The notes beneath the pieces are model-generated. The model made no database searches. It had not been told where the DNA came from and saw nothing but the letters and a program-made list of their open reading frames with translations. DNA of 64,000 bases, taken from NCBI GenBank assembly GCA_015066115.1, contig SVOZ01000006.1:37351-101350 (forward strand). The letters run 5' to 3'. This DNA comes from Oscillospiraceae bacterium. GTDB lineage: Bacteria > Bacillota > Clostridia > Oscillospirales > Ruminococcaceae. Position numbers and translations under genes: made by a program. This document shows, piece by piece, positions 1 to 9,024 of this stretch (positions are counted from its first letter, which is position 1; every line of letters begins with the position of its first letter).

Positions 1-979
1 CCGCAACGGCAAGGTTTTTAATTTCCCTGCTATAAAGCGTTCTGAACGGCACTTCATAAATAGGACCGCGTTTTTTCCAGTTTGAAACCATTCCAATTGA
101 GTCGTCAAAATATGTATGCTCCTCTGTGTGCGAAAGGGTGTATTCCCCGACAAGCTTTCGCGTCATACGAATTTGGGGAATTGTAGGAATAGTTGCAAGG
201 GCGGCTTTCTTGTTTTCTTCTCTCTTTTTAAGCCAATCTTTTAGTATAGTCTGATGCGTAAGGCACACCATCTCGGAAAGTTCTTTGCCGTCAAGTCCCG
301 AAAAGCGTCTTTCGATTATAGGCTTTTCCTCATTCCCTGTTTTTTCCTCATCAGGAACATCTGCGGCGCCAAGCTGTCTTATATTATATCCGTTTTTATC
401 GGAGTAGTAATACCAGGCCGCAAGTATGTTTCCTTGTTTAAAGGTGTCGGTTGGAGCGCCGGCAAATTTTGCAATATCGCAGTCACCTGTTGCATCCACA
501 ACGGCTGTAACATCATAAGCTGTCCTGCCAGATTTGTTTTCTACATACAGGGTTTTGATTTTTTGGTTTTCTGTTTTAACATCCACAACATAACTTCCGT
601 AAAGGATGTCTACGCCTTCTTTGAGCAAAAGCTTTTCGGCAAGAATTGCAAAAACCTGCGGATTGTAGCGCACCAAATATCTTTTATCATTTTCAGTTTT
701 GGTTCCTATTCCGTCAAGCCAATTATCCGGATAATCAGCCTCTGCGCCGTAGGTGATAGAAAGCCTCAAAAGCTCCTCGGCAATGCCGAAAGAAATCTGA
801 TGGCCCATTCCGTCGCAAAGTGGCAAATATATTGCAATAAGGCCTGCTGTACCAAGTCCTCCAAGGACATATTCCTTTTCAAAAAGCACGACCTTTTTGC
901 CCATTCTCCTTGCCGCAAGCGCCGCAGATATTCCTGCTATTCCGCCGCCGCAAACCGCAACGTCATATGTAGTGTTCAT
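1..979 (-). CDS. FAD-dependent oxidoreductase, 3-prime end outside the window
   Basis: The N-terminus has a Rossmann FAD-binding motif (CGGGIAGISAA, about residues 10-20), followed by a glycine-rich GGLGTAG stretch, typical of the FAD_oxidored family (PF12831-like). A conserved DATGDCDIA motif near residue 190 is the second dinucleotide-binding signature. The family catalyses flavin-dependent redox reactions; the substrate cannot be told. ATG at 979 is preceded by an AGAGGT ribosome site. The protein runs off the left edge, so its C-terminus is missing here. A long plus-strand frame over the same bases is a shadow. Confidence 0.85.
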   Translation of the reverse strand, partial: MNTTYDVAVCGGGIAGISAALAARRMGKKVVLFEKEYVLGGLGTAGLIAIYLPLCDGMGHQISFGIAEELLRLSITYGAEADYPDNWLDGIGTKTENDKRYLVRYNPQVFAILAEKLLLKEGVDILYGSYVVDVKTENQKIKTLYVENKSGRTAYDVTAVVDATGDCDIAKFAGAPTDTFKQGNILAAWYYYSDKNGYNIRQLGAADVPDEEKTGNEEKPIIERRFSGLDGKELSEMVCLTHQTILKDWLKKREENKKAALATIPTIPQIRMTRKLVGEYTLSHTEEHTYFDDSIGMVSNWKKRGPIYEVPFRTLYSREIKNLAVA

Positions 980-995
980 AATTTACCTCTTTAAT

Positions 996-1694
996 TTAAT
1001 CATATATCTCTAAATTATAAATAAAATTCTTTTCAACAAACCTTTTTGCTCTATATCCCAAGAGAAATGTTTGATTTCCTGCTTTTAGCTCTGCAATCAG
1101 AAACTTTTCACCCTCTATTTTAGAAACACAAACCTCTTCTCTGTTAAAGCAATAGCAACCAAGGTCATTTCTCTGATGAAAAAATCCATGCAGTAAATTA
1201 GTGGTTATGCGAAGCTCGTCATCTGCAACAAAAACACAAACATCGTGATTTGTAAATCTTTTATCCGTCGACTCGTAACACTTTGTTACCAAACACGGTT
1301 CTTGTAATTTATAGAATTTTCTCAAATATTCACAAGACTTTGACAATATTTCATATCGTTTTTCTCTATAGGTTTCAGCCTTATTCTTTAGCGGCATTGA
1401 TATTATTGCACTTAATAATAGGCTTACGAATACCGCTAAAATTGTTAGTAAAATTTTTAAAGCAATGACTAAAATATTCAAAATAACATTACTGACTGAG
1501 GGGATACTCCAAATCCAAGAACAAAACACTGCGCTAAACACAATAAGCAAAATAAAATATAGCAGATTTCCTGCCGCATTTAAAATTCTACATATTGTTT
1601 TCCGGCGTTTTTGAGCCTTTAATATTTTATTATTTTCTTTTCTGAAAGCAATTGTTTCATCTAACAACGGCTTATCATATTTAAAATATCTCAT
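996..1694 (-). CDS. Membrane protein of unknown function, two TM segments plus a cytosolic domain
   Basis: The 232-residue protein has a basic N-terminus, two adjacent hydrophobic helices (about residues 43-68 and 70-100), then a soluble domain of about 130 residues. The soluble part contains several cysteines and alternating beta-like stretches (ELRITTNLLHGFF), reminiscent of PH-like membrane domains, but I do not recognise a family. It sits between the CrtO-like gene and the FAD oxidoreductase on the same strand, 16 bases before the latter. The ribosome site is weak. Confidence 0.6.
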   Translation of the reverse strand: MRYFKYDKPLLDETIAFRKENNKILKAQKRRKTICRILNAAGNLLYFILLIVFSAVFCSWIWSIPSVSNVILNILVIALKILLTILAVFVSLLLSAIISMPLKNKAETYREKRYEILSKSCEYLRKFYKLQEPCLVTKCYESTDKRFTNHDVCVFVADDELRITTNLLHGFFHQRNDLGCYCFNREEVCVSKIEGEKFLIAELKAGNQTFLLGYRAKRFVEKNFIYNLEIYD

Positions 1695-1747
1695 TTTTGG
1701 TTTCTCTCAAATGGTTTATTTGTTTTATTTACAAATTAATGCCTAAG

Positions 1748-2302
1748 CTAACGTTTTTTCTCTAAAAGCCTTAGAATTCGCGGTCTGTTATAGCGCTGGA
1801 TAATGATAAATTGCGCATCAAAAATCATGGCCGCTGTTGCTGTTATAAGAAAAATAAAAAACTGTCCCCACAAAAGCGAAAAAAAGAGGCTTGTTACAGA
1901 TATAATCTCATTTACCCAATGGTCAAGTTCTGATTTTACTGTTACATTTACAACATCCTCAAGCGAGTTGTTTTTAAGCGAAAACGATTCGGGATTATAT
2001 GTAAGCGCTTTTCCTTTCCATTTTTTCACACGCAAAAGCTTATACAAGCCTTTTTCGAAAAACTTTTCCTTAAACCACCAATGATTACGGTTAATTTTAA
2101 AGAGTTTTGTAACGTTACCCATAATTATTCTGAGCCAAAAATGATACATTATCATAAACGAAACGATACCTGCCCATAAAACAATATCGCTTTGCGTATA
2201 GTTGCCATAGTATAACACAAAACATGCAAGCGCAACTATAATTGTTACAGCAATCACAGAGTACATAAATATTGCAGGTCCGCTTTTCTTTTGCTTGCTC
2301 AT
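1748..2302 (-). CDS. CrtO-like membrane protein (glycosyl-4,4-diaponeurosporenoate acyltransferase family)
   Basis: The protein has about 184 residues with hydrophobic segments near residues 10-32, 37-58 and 130-165. It carries a motif IIIQRYNRPRI close to the C-terminus and an RVKKWKGKAL stretch mid-protein. Both recall, from memory, the Staphylococcus aureus staphyloxanthin acyltransferase CrtO, as does KSELDHWVNEI. No carotenoid gene lies nearby, so the true substrate is unknown. The start is placed at the ATG at 2302, which follows AGGAGA with good spacing; a frame open upstream to 2338 lacks a ribosome site. Confidence 0.6.
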   Translation of the reverse strand: MSKQKKSGPAIFMYSVIAVTIIVALACFVLYYGNYTQSDIVLWAGIVSFMIMYHFWLRIIMGNVTKLFKINRNHWWFKEKFFEKGLYKLLRVKKWKGKALTYNPESFSLKNNSLEDVVNVTVKSELDHWVNEIISVTSLFFSLLWGQFFIFLITATAAMIFDAQFIIIQRYNRPRILRLLEKKR

Positions 2303-2346
2303 AAATATTCTCCTAAAATTACCCTTATAGCAACGCACACATTTGT

Positions 2347-4065
2347 CTATAATTTTTGTACATTGGAAAGCTCAATTCCAACAACACCGTACTTATTCTG
2401 CTCTGTGGCAGAATAATACCGCTCCATATCAGCAGGATGTGCCTTATCAACATCTTCAGTTGTGTATCCGCATTTTAAAAGGGGCAGTTTTTTATATAAT
2501 TCTTCAAAACTATCAAAGCGGTGCATTTTCACAACTGTTGCGCTGAGTGTTTCACCGGTAGCTGTATTGGTAAAAACAATTTTGTCACCCGTTTTGATTT
2601 GCCGGCGCTTTTCATCAAACAAACGAAGTTCAATTGTTTTTTGTCCGCTCTTTATCATCTCAAACGGCGAAGAATGAAGCTTCATATTATGCAGGTTAAA
2701 TTGTCGGCTCAAAAGCGCGATGGTTTCACAATGAATCGTGCGAGGAAAGAGGTCAGCAGGAATTACACTTTCACATTTAAAGCCCTTATCTTTCAAAAGA
2801 GCTATATCGCGCGAAAGGGTCGCGCTGTTGCAGGAAACATAGACGATTTTCTCTGCGCCCGAAACAGAAAGCGCATCAATAACATCGACGCCAAGTCCCT
2901 TTCTGGGCGGATCAACTATTGCTGTGTCAAATTTATAGCCTTTGTTGATTAGGTCAGAAACAAGTGATGCATCACCAAGGTAAAATTCAGCGTTATCTAT
3001 GCCATTGTTCTTGGCGTTTTCGCGCGCATTCTCCACAGCAGGAGCAACAATTTCAATTCCTACTACCTTTTTAACCTTTTTAGCGAGCGACAATCCAATA
3101 AGTCCTGCGCCGCAGTAAAGATCCAAAAGGGTCTCGTTTCCCTTAAAATCGGCAAGCTCGCCAGCCTTTTTGTACACCCTTTCTGCCATATCGTGATTAA
3201 CCTGGTAGAATGAAAGCGGAGAAAGCTTAACATTTAGGCCGCACATTGTGTCATTTATAGTGTCACTACCTAAAATCGTAATGCATTTTTCACCTAAAAT
3301 GACATTATTTTTAGCCTTATTAATATTTAAAACAACACTTTTAATTTGAGGAAATTTCTCGCAAAGCCTTGATGAGAGCGCATTAACGCCTGTAAAGGTT
3401 TTTCCATTTACAGCAAAACAGACCATGATTTCGCCGCTCACGCTTCCTCTGCGCAAGTAAACATGACGAATTAAGCCTTTATTGGTGTTTTCATCATAAA
3501 CCGAAACATTGTTTTGGGTTAAAAAAGCTTTGATTTCGAAGAGAATTTCTTTAAATATCTGAGGCTGAAGAAGGCAGTCCTCAACAGGAATAATGCGGTG
3601 ACTTCTCGGCGCATAAAAACCGAAAACAATTTCCCCATCTGCATTTAATCCTACAGGGTACTGCCCTTTATTTCTGTAACGCTCGGTGCTTTGAGGGTTA
3701 CAAAGAATGTTTCCTTTTTCAAAATCATCGGTTTTTCCAATAGAACTCACATTGTGAAAAACCTGATTTGCCTTTTCTCTTGTTTCTGCATCATAATTTA
3801 TATGTCGATAAGCGCAGCCGCCACACTTTTCAAAAACAGGACAATTATTCTCTATTCTATCCTTTGAAGGCTCTAAAAGCTTTTGGAGCCTGCCAAATGC
3901 ATAGGTTTTAAGCACCTTTACAATTTTAACCTCTGCTATGTCTCCCACTGCGGTATTAGGAACAAATACGACAAGCTCATCTATTCTTCCGACACCGTTT
4001 CCCTCTGAGGTTAGGGCGGTTATTTTAAGAGTGACAACGTCATTTTTTCTAATTATTTTCATCAT
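2347..4065 (-). CDS. rlmD: RlmD-type 23S rRNA (uracil-5-)-methyltransferase fused to a C-terminal ASCH domain
   Basis: Residues 1-60 form a TRAM RNA-binding domain. Cysteines at 75, 81 and 84 plus one near 163 match the RumA/RlmD 4Fe-4S cluster. SAM-binding DLYCGAGLIGLSLA, DPPRKGL and the nucleophile motif VYVSCNSATLSRD are intact, so it should methylate C5 of uracil in 23S rRNA. The last 112 residues (461-572) are an ASCH domain with the GxKxxExR signature (SGQKTIELRLFDEKR). Clostridial ASCH proteins are normally free-standing, so this fusion is unusual. No internal ribosome site is evident before the ASCH part. It follows the binding lipoprotein by 9 bases. Confidence 0.85.
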   Translation of the reverse strand: MMKIIRKNDVVTLKITALTSEGNGVGRIDELVVFVPNTAVGDIAEVKIVKVLKTYAFGRLQKLLEPSKDRIENNCPVFEKCGGCAYRHINYDAETREKANQVFHNVSSIGKTDDFEKGNILCNPQSTERYRNKGQYPVGLNADGEIVFGFYAPRSHRIIPVEDCLLQPQIFKEILFEIKAFLTQNNVSVYDENTNKGLIRHVYLRRGSVSGEIMVCFAVNGKTFTGVNALSSRLCEKFPQIKSVVLNINKAKNNVILGEKCITILGSDTINDTMCGLNVKLSPLSFYQVNHDMAERVYKKAGELADFKGNETLLDLYCGAGLIGLSLAKKVKKVVGIEIVAPAVENARENAKNNGIDNAEFYLGDASLVSDLINKGYKFDTAIVDPPRKGLGVDVIDALSVSGAEKIVYVSCNSATLSRDIALLKDKGFKCESVIPADLFPRTIHCETIALLSRQFNLHNMKLHSSPFEMIKSGQKTIELRLFDEKRRQIKTGDKIVFTNTATGETLSATVVKMHRFDSFEELYKKLPLLKCGYTTEDVDKAHPADMERYYSATEQNKYGVVGIELSNVQKL

Positions 4066-4074
4066 TCTACCCTA

Positions 4075-5592
4075 CTAAAATTTCCAATTTGCCATATCGG
4101 CAAAAACATCATATTCGGTAACCTCAGAATTTGAGCCGAGGGTTGCCGAGAAAACCGAAGCACCGCTACGATAAAGAAGCGGAATAAATGGAGTGTTTAA
4201 ATCAAAGGTGCGCAGAAAATCATCTAAGGTTATTTCAGATGAAAGATACTGATTGTAGGAATTAAGCGTTTCACCGGCGTCATTGCAGGCATTAAGAGCA
4301 CCGGCAGAGAGCAATGATGAAATATTGTTATCGGCAGTTAATTTAACCTCGCCGATAAACAGGTCATAATCGCCTGAGGAAATGCGATTTTTGTAATCGG
4401 CCGCATTCTCCTCTATAAGCTCAACCTTAATTCCAGCCGCCTCTAAATTAAGCTTTACAGACTGGGCGGCTCGCATCCTTGCTGTGTTATCCTTATTTAC
4501 TGCGAGGCGAAGGGCAACCGCAGTTTCATCTGCAGCAGTATAAAAGCCGCTTTCATCCTTTTGAGAAAGGCCACAAATAGCAAAAAGCTGGTTAGCGGCG
4601 CCTATATCGTTTGCGGCAATGGTGTAGCCCTTGCTGTTTAAATCAGCCGCACGCGGATGAAATGGCGATGCAGTTGCAAACCCGAAACCTGCATAGGCAT
4701 CGGAAAGGATATTGTTTCTGTTAAGGCAGAGCGAAAGCGCCTTTCTGAAATCACGATTTGCAAGATTTAAATTATTGCTGTTTACGCCGAGGTAAACAAG
4801 ATTATTCATTAAAACAGAAGAGCTTTTTGCAGAAGCGACCTTAAAATCAGAGGAATAGTCTGCATAAACAAAATTTACACTGCCTATTTTAATCATATCC
4901 GGCAGCGTCGAATACTTATGAATCTCAACAAGCGATATTTTTTCAACGCTTGTCTTTTTAAGCTTATTGTACTCATTTAAAACAAGCCCGTCAGAAGCGC
5001 TGTCACTTAAAAACCTATATCTTCCGCTTCCCACAGCAAAGCTCTTATTTGAGCCGCCTTTAATAATCGGGAAGGTCAGATTTTTAGAAAAATTGCGATC
5101 AGCCTTTTTAAGCGTAAATACAACGGAATTATCCTTAACGACGCAGGAGCTTACATTCTGCAGTCTCTGCAAATAATAAGCGCTGTTTTTAGCGGCAGAA
5201 TACGAAGCGGCAACATCCTTAAGCGTTACGTCGCTTCCGTCTGAAAATTTAAGTCCTTTTTTAAGGGACACACTGCACATATTGCCTTCAAGCACGATTT
5301 TTTCTGCCATAGACATTGAAACAGAAAAATCGGTGTTCAAGGTTACAAGACTGTCATACAAAAGTGTCCCAAGATGGAAATTTGCACTTTGCTTTGCAGA
5401 ATAAGGATTCAGCGAATCATTTTTAAAAAACGGAAGAGAAAATGCAAAGTCCGCCTCTGTCTGCGTCAGATGAGAAGAGGTTTCAGAGCCTGCTATCTGT
5501 CCGCTTGAGGAAGAAGTCGGATCATTAAAAGAACAAGAGGTGAGGGTTGAAAAACACAAGATCAGGCATAAGAGCCAGGCAGTTTTTTTCAA
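4075..5592 (-). CDS. Extracellular solute-binding lipoprotein, family 5 (oligopeptide/nickel type)
   Basis: A signal sequence ends in lipobox LTSC (Cys20 from the TTG start). The rest has the SBP_bac_5 layout: early NPYSAK region, LKKGLKFSDGSDVT motif near residue 115 and FRKALSLCLNRNNIL around residue 285, all typical of OppA-like proteins. It would be anchored outside the membrane and bind peptides or similar ligands. No permease or ATPase is adjacent. TTG at 5592 lies 8 bases after AAAGGAGG; a GTG at 5601 sits inside that ribosome site. It is probably co-transcribed with glnN, 37 bases upstream. Confidence 0.8.
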   Translation of the reverse strand: MKKTAWLLCLILCFSTLTSCSFNDPTSSSSGQIAGSETSSHLTQTEADFAFSLPFFKNDSLNPYSAKQSANFHLGTLLYDSLVTLNTDFSVSMSMAEKIVLEGNMCSVSLKKGLKFSDGSDVTLKDVAASYSAAKNSAYYLQRLQNVSSCVVKDNSVVFTLKKADRNFSKNLTFPIIKGGSNKSFAVGSGRYRFLSDSASDGLVLNEYNKLKKTSVEKISLVEIHKYSTLPDMIKIGSVNFVYADYSSDFKVASAKSSSVLMNNLVYLGVNSNNLNLANRDFRKALSLCLNRNNILSDAYAGFGFATASPFHPRAADLNSKGYTIAANDIGAANQLFAICGLSQKDESGFYTAADETAVALRLAVNKDNTARMRAAQSVKLNLEAAGIKVELIEENAADYKNRISSGDYDLFIGEVKLTADNNISSLLSAGALNACNDAGETLNSYNQYLSSEITLDDFLRTFDLNTPFIPLLYRSGASVFSATLGSNSEVTEYDVFADMANWKF

Positions 5593-5629
5593 ACCATTCA
5601 CCTCCTTTAAGTTTTAATATTTAGCTTGT

Positions 5630-7717
5630 TTAAATTCTGTGCAGAATTTCTGTGTATGTAGGCATAGGCCAATCCTTTTTGTCGATCATGGGTTCTATAC
5701 TGTCACAAGCTTTTCTAAGTTCATTCATTGCAGGGATAATTTCATCTCTGCACCACTCCGCTTTTTCGCTCCACAGCTCAATATCGGCAAGATTATTAAC
5801 CTTTTTGGAAAGAACTATGGTACAGTTTGTAATCTCGTCAATACGTGCGGAAAGCTCCTTGGTTATTCTGTCAAGCGCTTTACAGGGAGCATTTACACCT
5901 GCAAGATTTGCAGCAGATGCAGCAACATCTCCTGCATATTTTATGCAGGCAGGCAATATCTGTCTTGATGCCATTTCAAGCATTGTATCTGCCTCGATAT
6001 TGATTGTTTTTACGTAGTTTTCAAGGCAAATTTCATATCTTGAAATACACTCTGTTCTGTTAAGAACACCATACTTTTCAAAAAGCTCGATGTTTTTAGG
6101 ATCAGCCATTGCCTTAGCGGCATCAACGGTGCTTCTCATAATGCATAAACCGCGGCGCTGAGCCTCAGCCTGCCACTCTTCAGAATAGTTGTTTCCGTTA
6201 AATATTATTCTGCCGTGGTTTTTAACTGTATATGCAACAAGGTCCATTACCCCCTCTTCAATGCTTCTTGCATATTCAAGGCGATTTGCAATATACTCAA
6301 GCGCATCAGCACAGGCAGTGTTCATAATATAAGTCGAAACCGCAACCGATGCAGAAGAGCCAACCATTCTGAACTCAAACTTATTGCCTGTATAGGCAAA
6401 GGGAGAGGTGCGGTTACGGTCAGATGTGTCACTATTAAGCGTTGGAAGTACGGCAATATCATCAAGAAGCTTTCTGCTGTGAAATGCGTTCTGTTCAGTG
6501 TGATTTGCGATACTGTTAAGGATACTTGTTAAGTCCTCACCGAGATAGATTGAAATAATGCTCGGCGGAGCCTCATGTCCGCCAAGGCGGCAATCGTTTC
6601 CTGCCGAGGCGGCAGAAAATCTTATAAGGTCCTGATATTTATCAACAGCGATAATAACAGCACAAAGGAAGGTTAAAAACTTAAGGTTATGTTCGGGATG
6701 CTTGCCGCTTGAAAAAAGGCTTTTACCCATGTCTGAATTAAGCGACCAGTTGTTATGTTTGCCGGAACCATTAACTCCGTTAAAAGGCTTTTCGTGAAGC
6801 AGGCAGGCAAGGCCAAGCTTTTTAGCCTCAATGCGCATTGTTTCCATTATTATCTGGTTATGGTCGCAGGCTTTATTTGCCTCGGCATAAAGAGGTGCAA
6901 GCTCATGCTGTGCAGGAGCGGCCTCGTTATGTTTGGTTTTTGATGCAACACCCATTTGCCAAAGCTCGCTGTCAAGCTTATGCATAAACTCAGAAATGCG
7001 CAGGCGAATTCTTCCGCAATAATGGTCGCCCATTTCCTGACCTTTTACAGTTTTTGCTCCAAACAAGGTTCTTCCGCAGATCTTAAGGTCAAGGCGGTTT
7101 TCGTAATCCTCACGGTCAACAAGGAAATACTCCTGCTCTGCTCCAACTGTGGGGATAACGCGGGTAGTTTCATTGTCGCCAAGGCATCTGAGCACGCGCA
7201 AAGCCTGCTTTGAAACAGCGGCATTTGAGCGCACTAACGGCGTTTTATGGTCAAGAGCCTCGCCGTTATAGGAACAGAAGGCCGTGGGGATATATAAGCT
7301 ATTATCCTTTACAAAGGCAGGTGTATTGGGATCCCAAACTGTGTATCCTCTTGCCTCAAAGGTTACTCTAAGGCCGCCAGAAGGAAAGCTCGAAGCATCG
7401 GGCTCGCCCTTTACAAGCTCTTTTCCCGAAAATTCAAGCATTGGCTTTCCGTCAAAAGTAGGGTTAAGAAAGGCATCAAATTTTCCTGCAGTTGCATTAT
7501 TCATGGGCTGGAACCAGTGAGTAAAATGGGTGGCGCCTTGCTCAATTGCCCACTGCTTCATAGCGCCTGCAACGGTCTGAGCAAGCTCAATATTGAGCGG
7601 AAGGCCCTTCTTTATAGTCAGAACAAGACTATTATAAGCTTCCTCGGGCAAACGCTCTTTCATAACCTCATCATTAAAAACTCGGCTACCAAATTTTTTC
7701 TCCAGCTCTGTTATCAT
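5630..7717 (-). CDS. glnN: Glutamine synthetase type III
   Basis: At 695 residues it has the length of GSIII enzymes, much longer than GSI. It contains TVGAEQEYFLVD (the GAEQE metal site), HNEAAPAQHELAPLY, GSGKHNNWSLN and FRMVGSSAS, all characteristic of the family. It makes glutamine from glutamate, ammonia and ATP in the cytosol and is the main ammonia-assimilating enzyme in many gut anaerobes. ATG at 7717 follows GGAG. A sigma-A-like promoter lies just upstream. The following gene is a solute-binding lipoprotein, suggesting a nitrogen-acquisition link, which is inference. Confidence 0.95.
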   Translation of the reverse strand: MITELEKKFGSRVFNDEVMKERLPEEAYNSLVLTIKKGLPLNIELAQTVAGAMKQWAIEQGATHFTHWFQPMNNATAGKFDAFLNPTFDGKPMLEFSGKELVKGEPDASSFPSGGLRVTFEARGYTVWDPNTPAFVKDNSLYIPTAFCSYNGEALDHKTPLVRSNAAVSKQALRVLRCLGDNETTRVIPTVGAEQEYFLVDREDYENRLDLKICGRTLFGAKTVKGQEMGDHYCGRIRLRISEFMHKLDSELWQMGVASKTKHNEAAPAQHELAPLYAEANKACDHNQIIMETMRIEAKKLGLACLLHEKPFNGVNGSGKHNNWSLNSDMGKSLFSSGKHPEHNLKFLTFLCAVIIAVDKYQDLIRFSAASAGNDCRLGGHEAPPSIISIYLGEDLTSILNSIANHTEQNAFHSRKLLDDIAVLPTLNSDTSDRNRTSPFAYTGNKFEFRMVGSSASVAVSTYIMNTACADALEYIANRLEYARSIEEGVMDLVAYTVKNHGRIIFNGNNYSEEWQAEAQRRGLCIMRSTVDAAKAMADPKNIELFEKYGVLNRTECISRYEICLENYVKTINIEADTMLEMASRQILPACIKYAGDVAASAANLAGVNAPCKALDRITKELSARIDEITNCTIVLSKKVNNLADIELWSEKAEWCRDEIIPAMNELRKACDSIEPMIDKKDWPMPTYTEILHRI

Positions 7718-7752
7718 ATCAATTACTCCTAACAGATAAATTTATTCAGTAT

Positions 7753-7782
7753 ATTATACCACAGCTTTTAGTTATTTGTAAA
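7753..7782 (-). promoter_or_regulatory. Sigma-A-type promoter for glnN
   Basis: Minus strand: TTTACA, 18-base spacer, TATAAT. It lies 36 bases upstream of the glnN start, back-to-back with the ychF promoter in the same gap. Confidence 0.6.
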
Positions 7783-7813
7783 TATCCAACAGGTAAATTT
7801 ATGTTATTTTAAC

Positions 7814-7842
7814 TTGAAAAAAGTTAGAATATATCTTATAAT
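7814..7842 (+). promoter_or_regulatory. Sigma-A-type promoter for ychF
   Basis: TTGAAA, 17-base spacer, perfect TATAAT, ending 35 bases before the ychF start codon. GGAGG follows at the ribosome site. Confidence 0.7.
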
Positions 7843-7877
7843 ATATAAAGCATAACTTTTTCGGAGGATGAAAATAA

Positions 7878-8972
7878 ATGAAGCTTGGTATCGTAGGGCT
7901 TCCGAATGTCGGAAAAAGCACTTTATTTAACGCAATTACAAACGCAGGAGCACAATGTGCAAACTATCCTTTTTGCACAATTGAGCCTAATGTCGGAATG
8001 GTTACTGTTCCCGACTACCGTCTTGATGAGCTTGAAAAAATGTACGACTCTGACAAGAAAACCTATGCAGTTATCGAATTTGTTGATATTGCAGGTCTTG
8101 TAAAGGGCGCATCAAAGGGCGAGGGTCTCGGAAACAAGTTCCTTGCAAATATACGCGAGGTTGACGCAATTATTCACGTTGTGCGCTGTTTTGAGGATAC
8201 AAATATAGTTCACGTTGACGGCTCTGTCGGTCCAAAGCGTGACATAGAAACAATTAACCTTGAGTTAATTTTCTCGGACATTGAGGTGCTTGACCGCCGC
8301 ATTGACCGCACCAAAAAAGCACTTAAAGGCGACAAATCTCTTGCCGCCGAGATCGCACTTCTTGAAAGGCTTAAGGCGCACTTGGAAGAGGGCGTTTCTG
8401 CGCGAAGCTTTGAGCGAAGCGATGATGAGGACAAGATCCTCTCTACCATTTCCCTGCTTTCTGACAAGCCCGTTATCTACGCCGCAAATATGAAAGAGGA
8501 TGATTTCCTCGGCGGAATTGATGATAACGTTTTTTACAAAGAGGTTTCTGAAATCGCCGCTTCTGAAAAGTCCGGAGTTCTTCCCATTTGTGCAAAAATT
8601 GAGGAAGAGATCTCGGATATGGACGATGAGGACAAGCTTATGTTCCTTAACGACATTGGCTTAGAAGAGTCGGGACTTGACAGACTTGTAAAAGAATCAT
8701 ATTCCCTTTTAGGTCTTATCTCCTTCCTCACTGCAGGAAAGCAGGAAGTCCGCGCCTGGACAATAACAAGAGGCACAAAAGCTCCCCAGGCGGCAGGAAA
8801 AATCCACACAGATTTTGAGCGTGGATTCATTCGTGCAGAAATTATTTCTTATGACGAGCTTATGGCAAACGGAAGCATTGCCGCCGCAAAAGAAAAAGGA
8901 CTTGTTCGCCTTGAAGGTAAAGAATATGTTATGAAGGACGGAGATGTTACACTTTTCCGTTTTAACGTTTAA
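7878..8972 (+). CDS. ychF: Redox-regulated ATPase YchF (Obg-like OLA1 family)
   Basis: The 364-residue protein has the P-loop GLPNVGKST (residues 6-14), [17 protein letters not shown] for G3, and NMKE in place of the NKxD G4 motif, as expected for this ATP-preferring family. The C-terminal TGS-like domain is present ([21 protein letters not shown]). YchF binds ribosomes and modulates stress responses. It has its own promoter and a strong intrinsic terminator immediately after the stop, so it is probably monocistronic. Confidence 0.95.
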   Translation: MKLGIVGLPNVGKSTLFNAITNAGAQCANYPFCTIEPNVGMVTVPDYRLDELEKMYDSDKKTYAVIEFVDIAGLVKGASKGEGLGNKFLANIREVDAIIHVVRCFEDTNIVHVDGSVGPKRDIETINLELIFSDIEVLDRRIDRTKKALKGDKSLAAEIALLERLKAHLEEGVSARSFERSDDEDKILSTISLLSDKPVIYAANMKEDDFLGGIDDNVFYKEVSEIAASEKSGVLPICAKIEEEISDMDDEDKLMFLNDIGLEESGLDRLVKESYSLLGLISFLTAGKQEVRAWTITRGTKAPQAAGKIHTDFERGFIRAEIISYDELMANGSIAAAKEKGLVRLEGKEYVMKDGDVTLFRFNV

Positions 8973-8980
8973 CTTTAAAA

Positions 8981-9010
8981 AACCTCGGGCAACCCCGAGG
9001 TTTTGTTTTT
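8981..9010 (+). terminator. Intrinsic terminator after ychF
   Basis: A GC-rich hairpin (arms AACCTCGGG and CCCGAGGTT, tiny loop) is followed by a T-rich tract; it starts 8 bases after the stop. Confidence 0.85.
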
Positions 9011-9024
9011 AGGGAGTGAATAAA

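Noticed and set aside
254..994. 246-codon plus-strand frame over the FAD oxidoreductase
   Set aside because: It is antisense to a gene with clear flavin motifs, has a Cys- and Ile-rich unlikely composition and no ribosome site.
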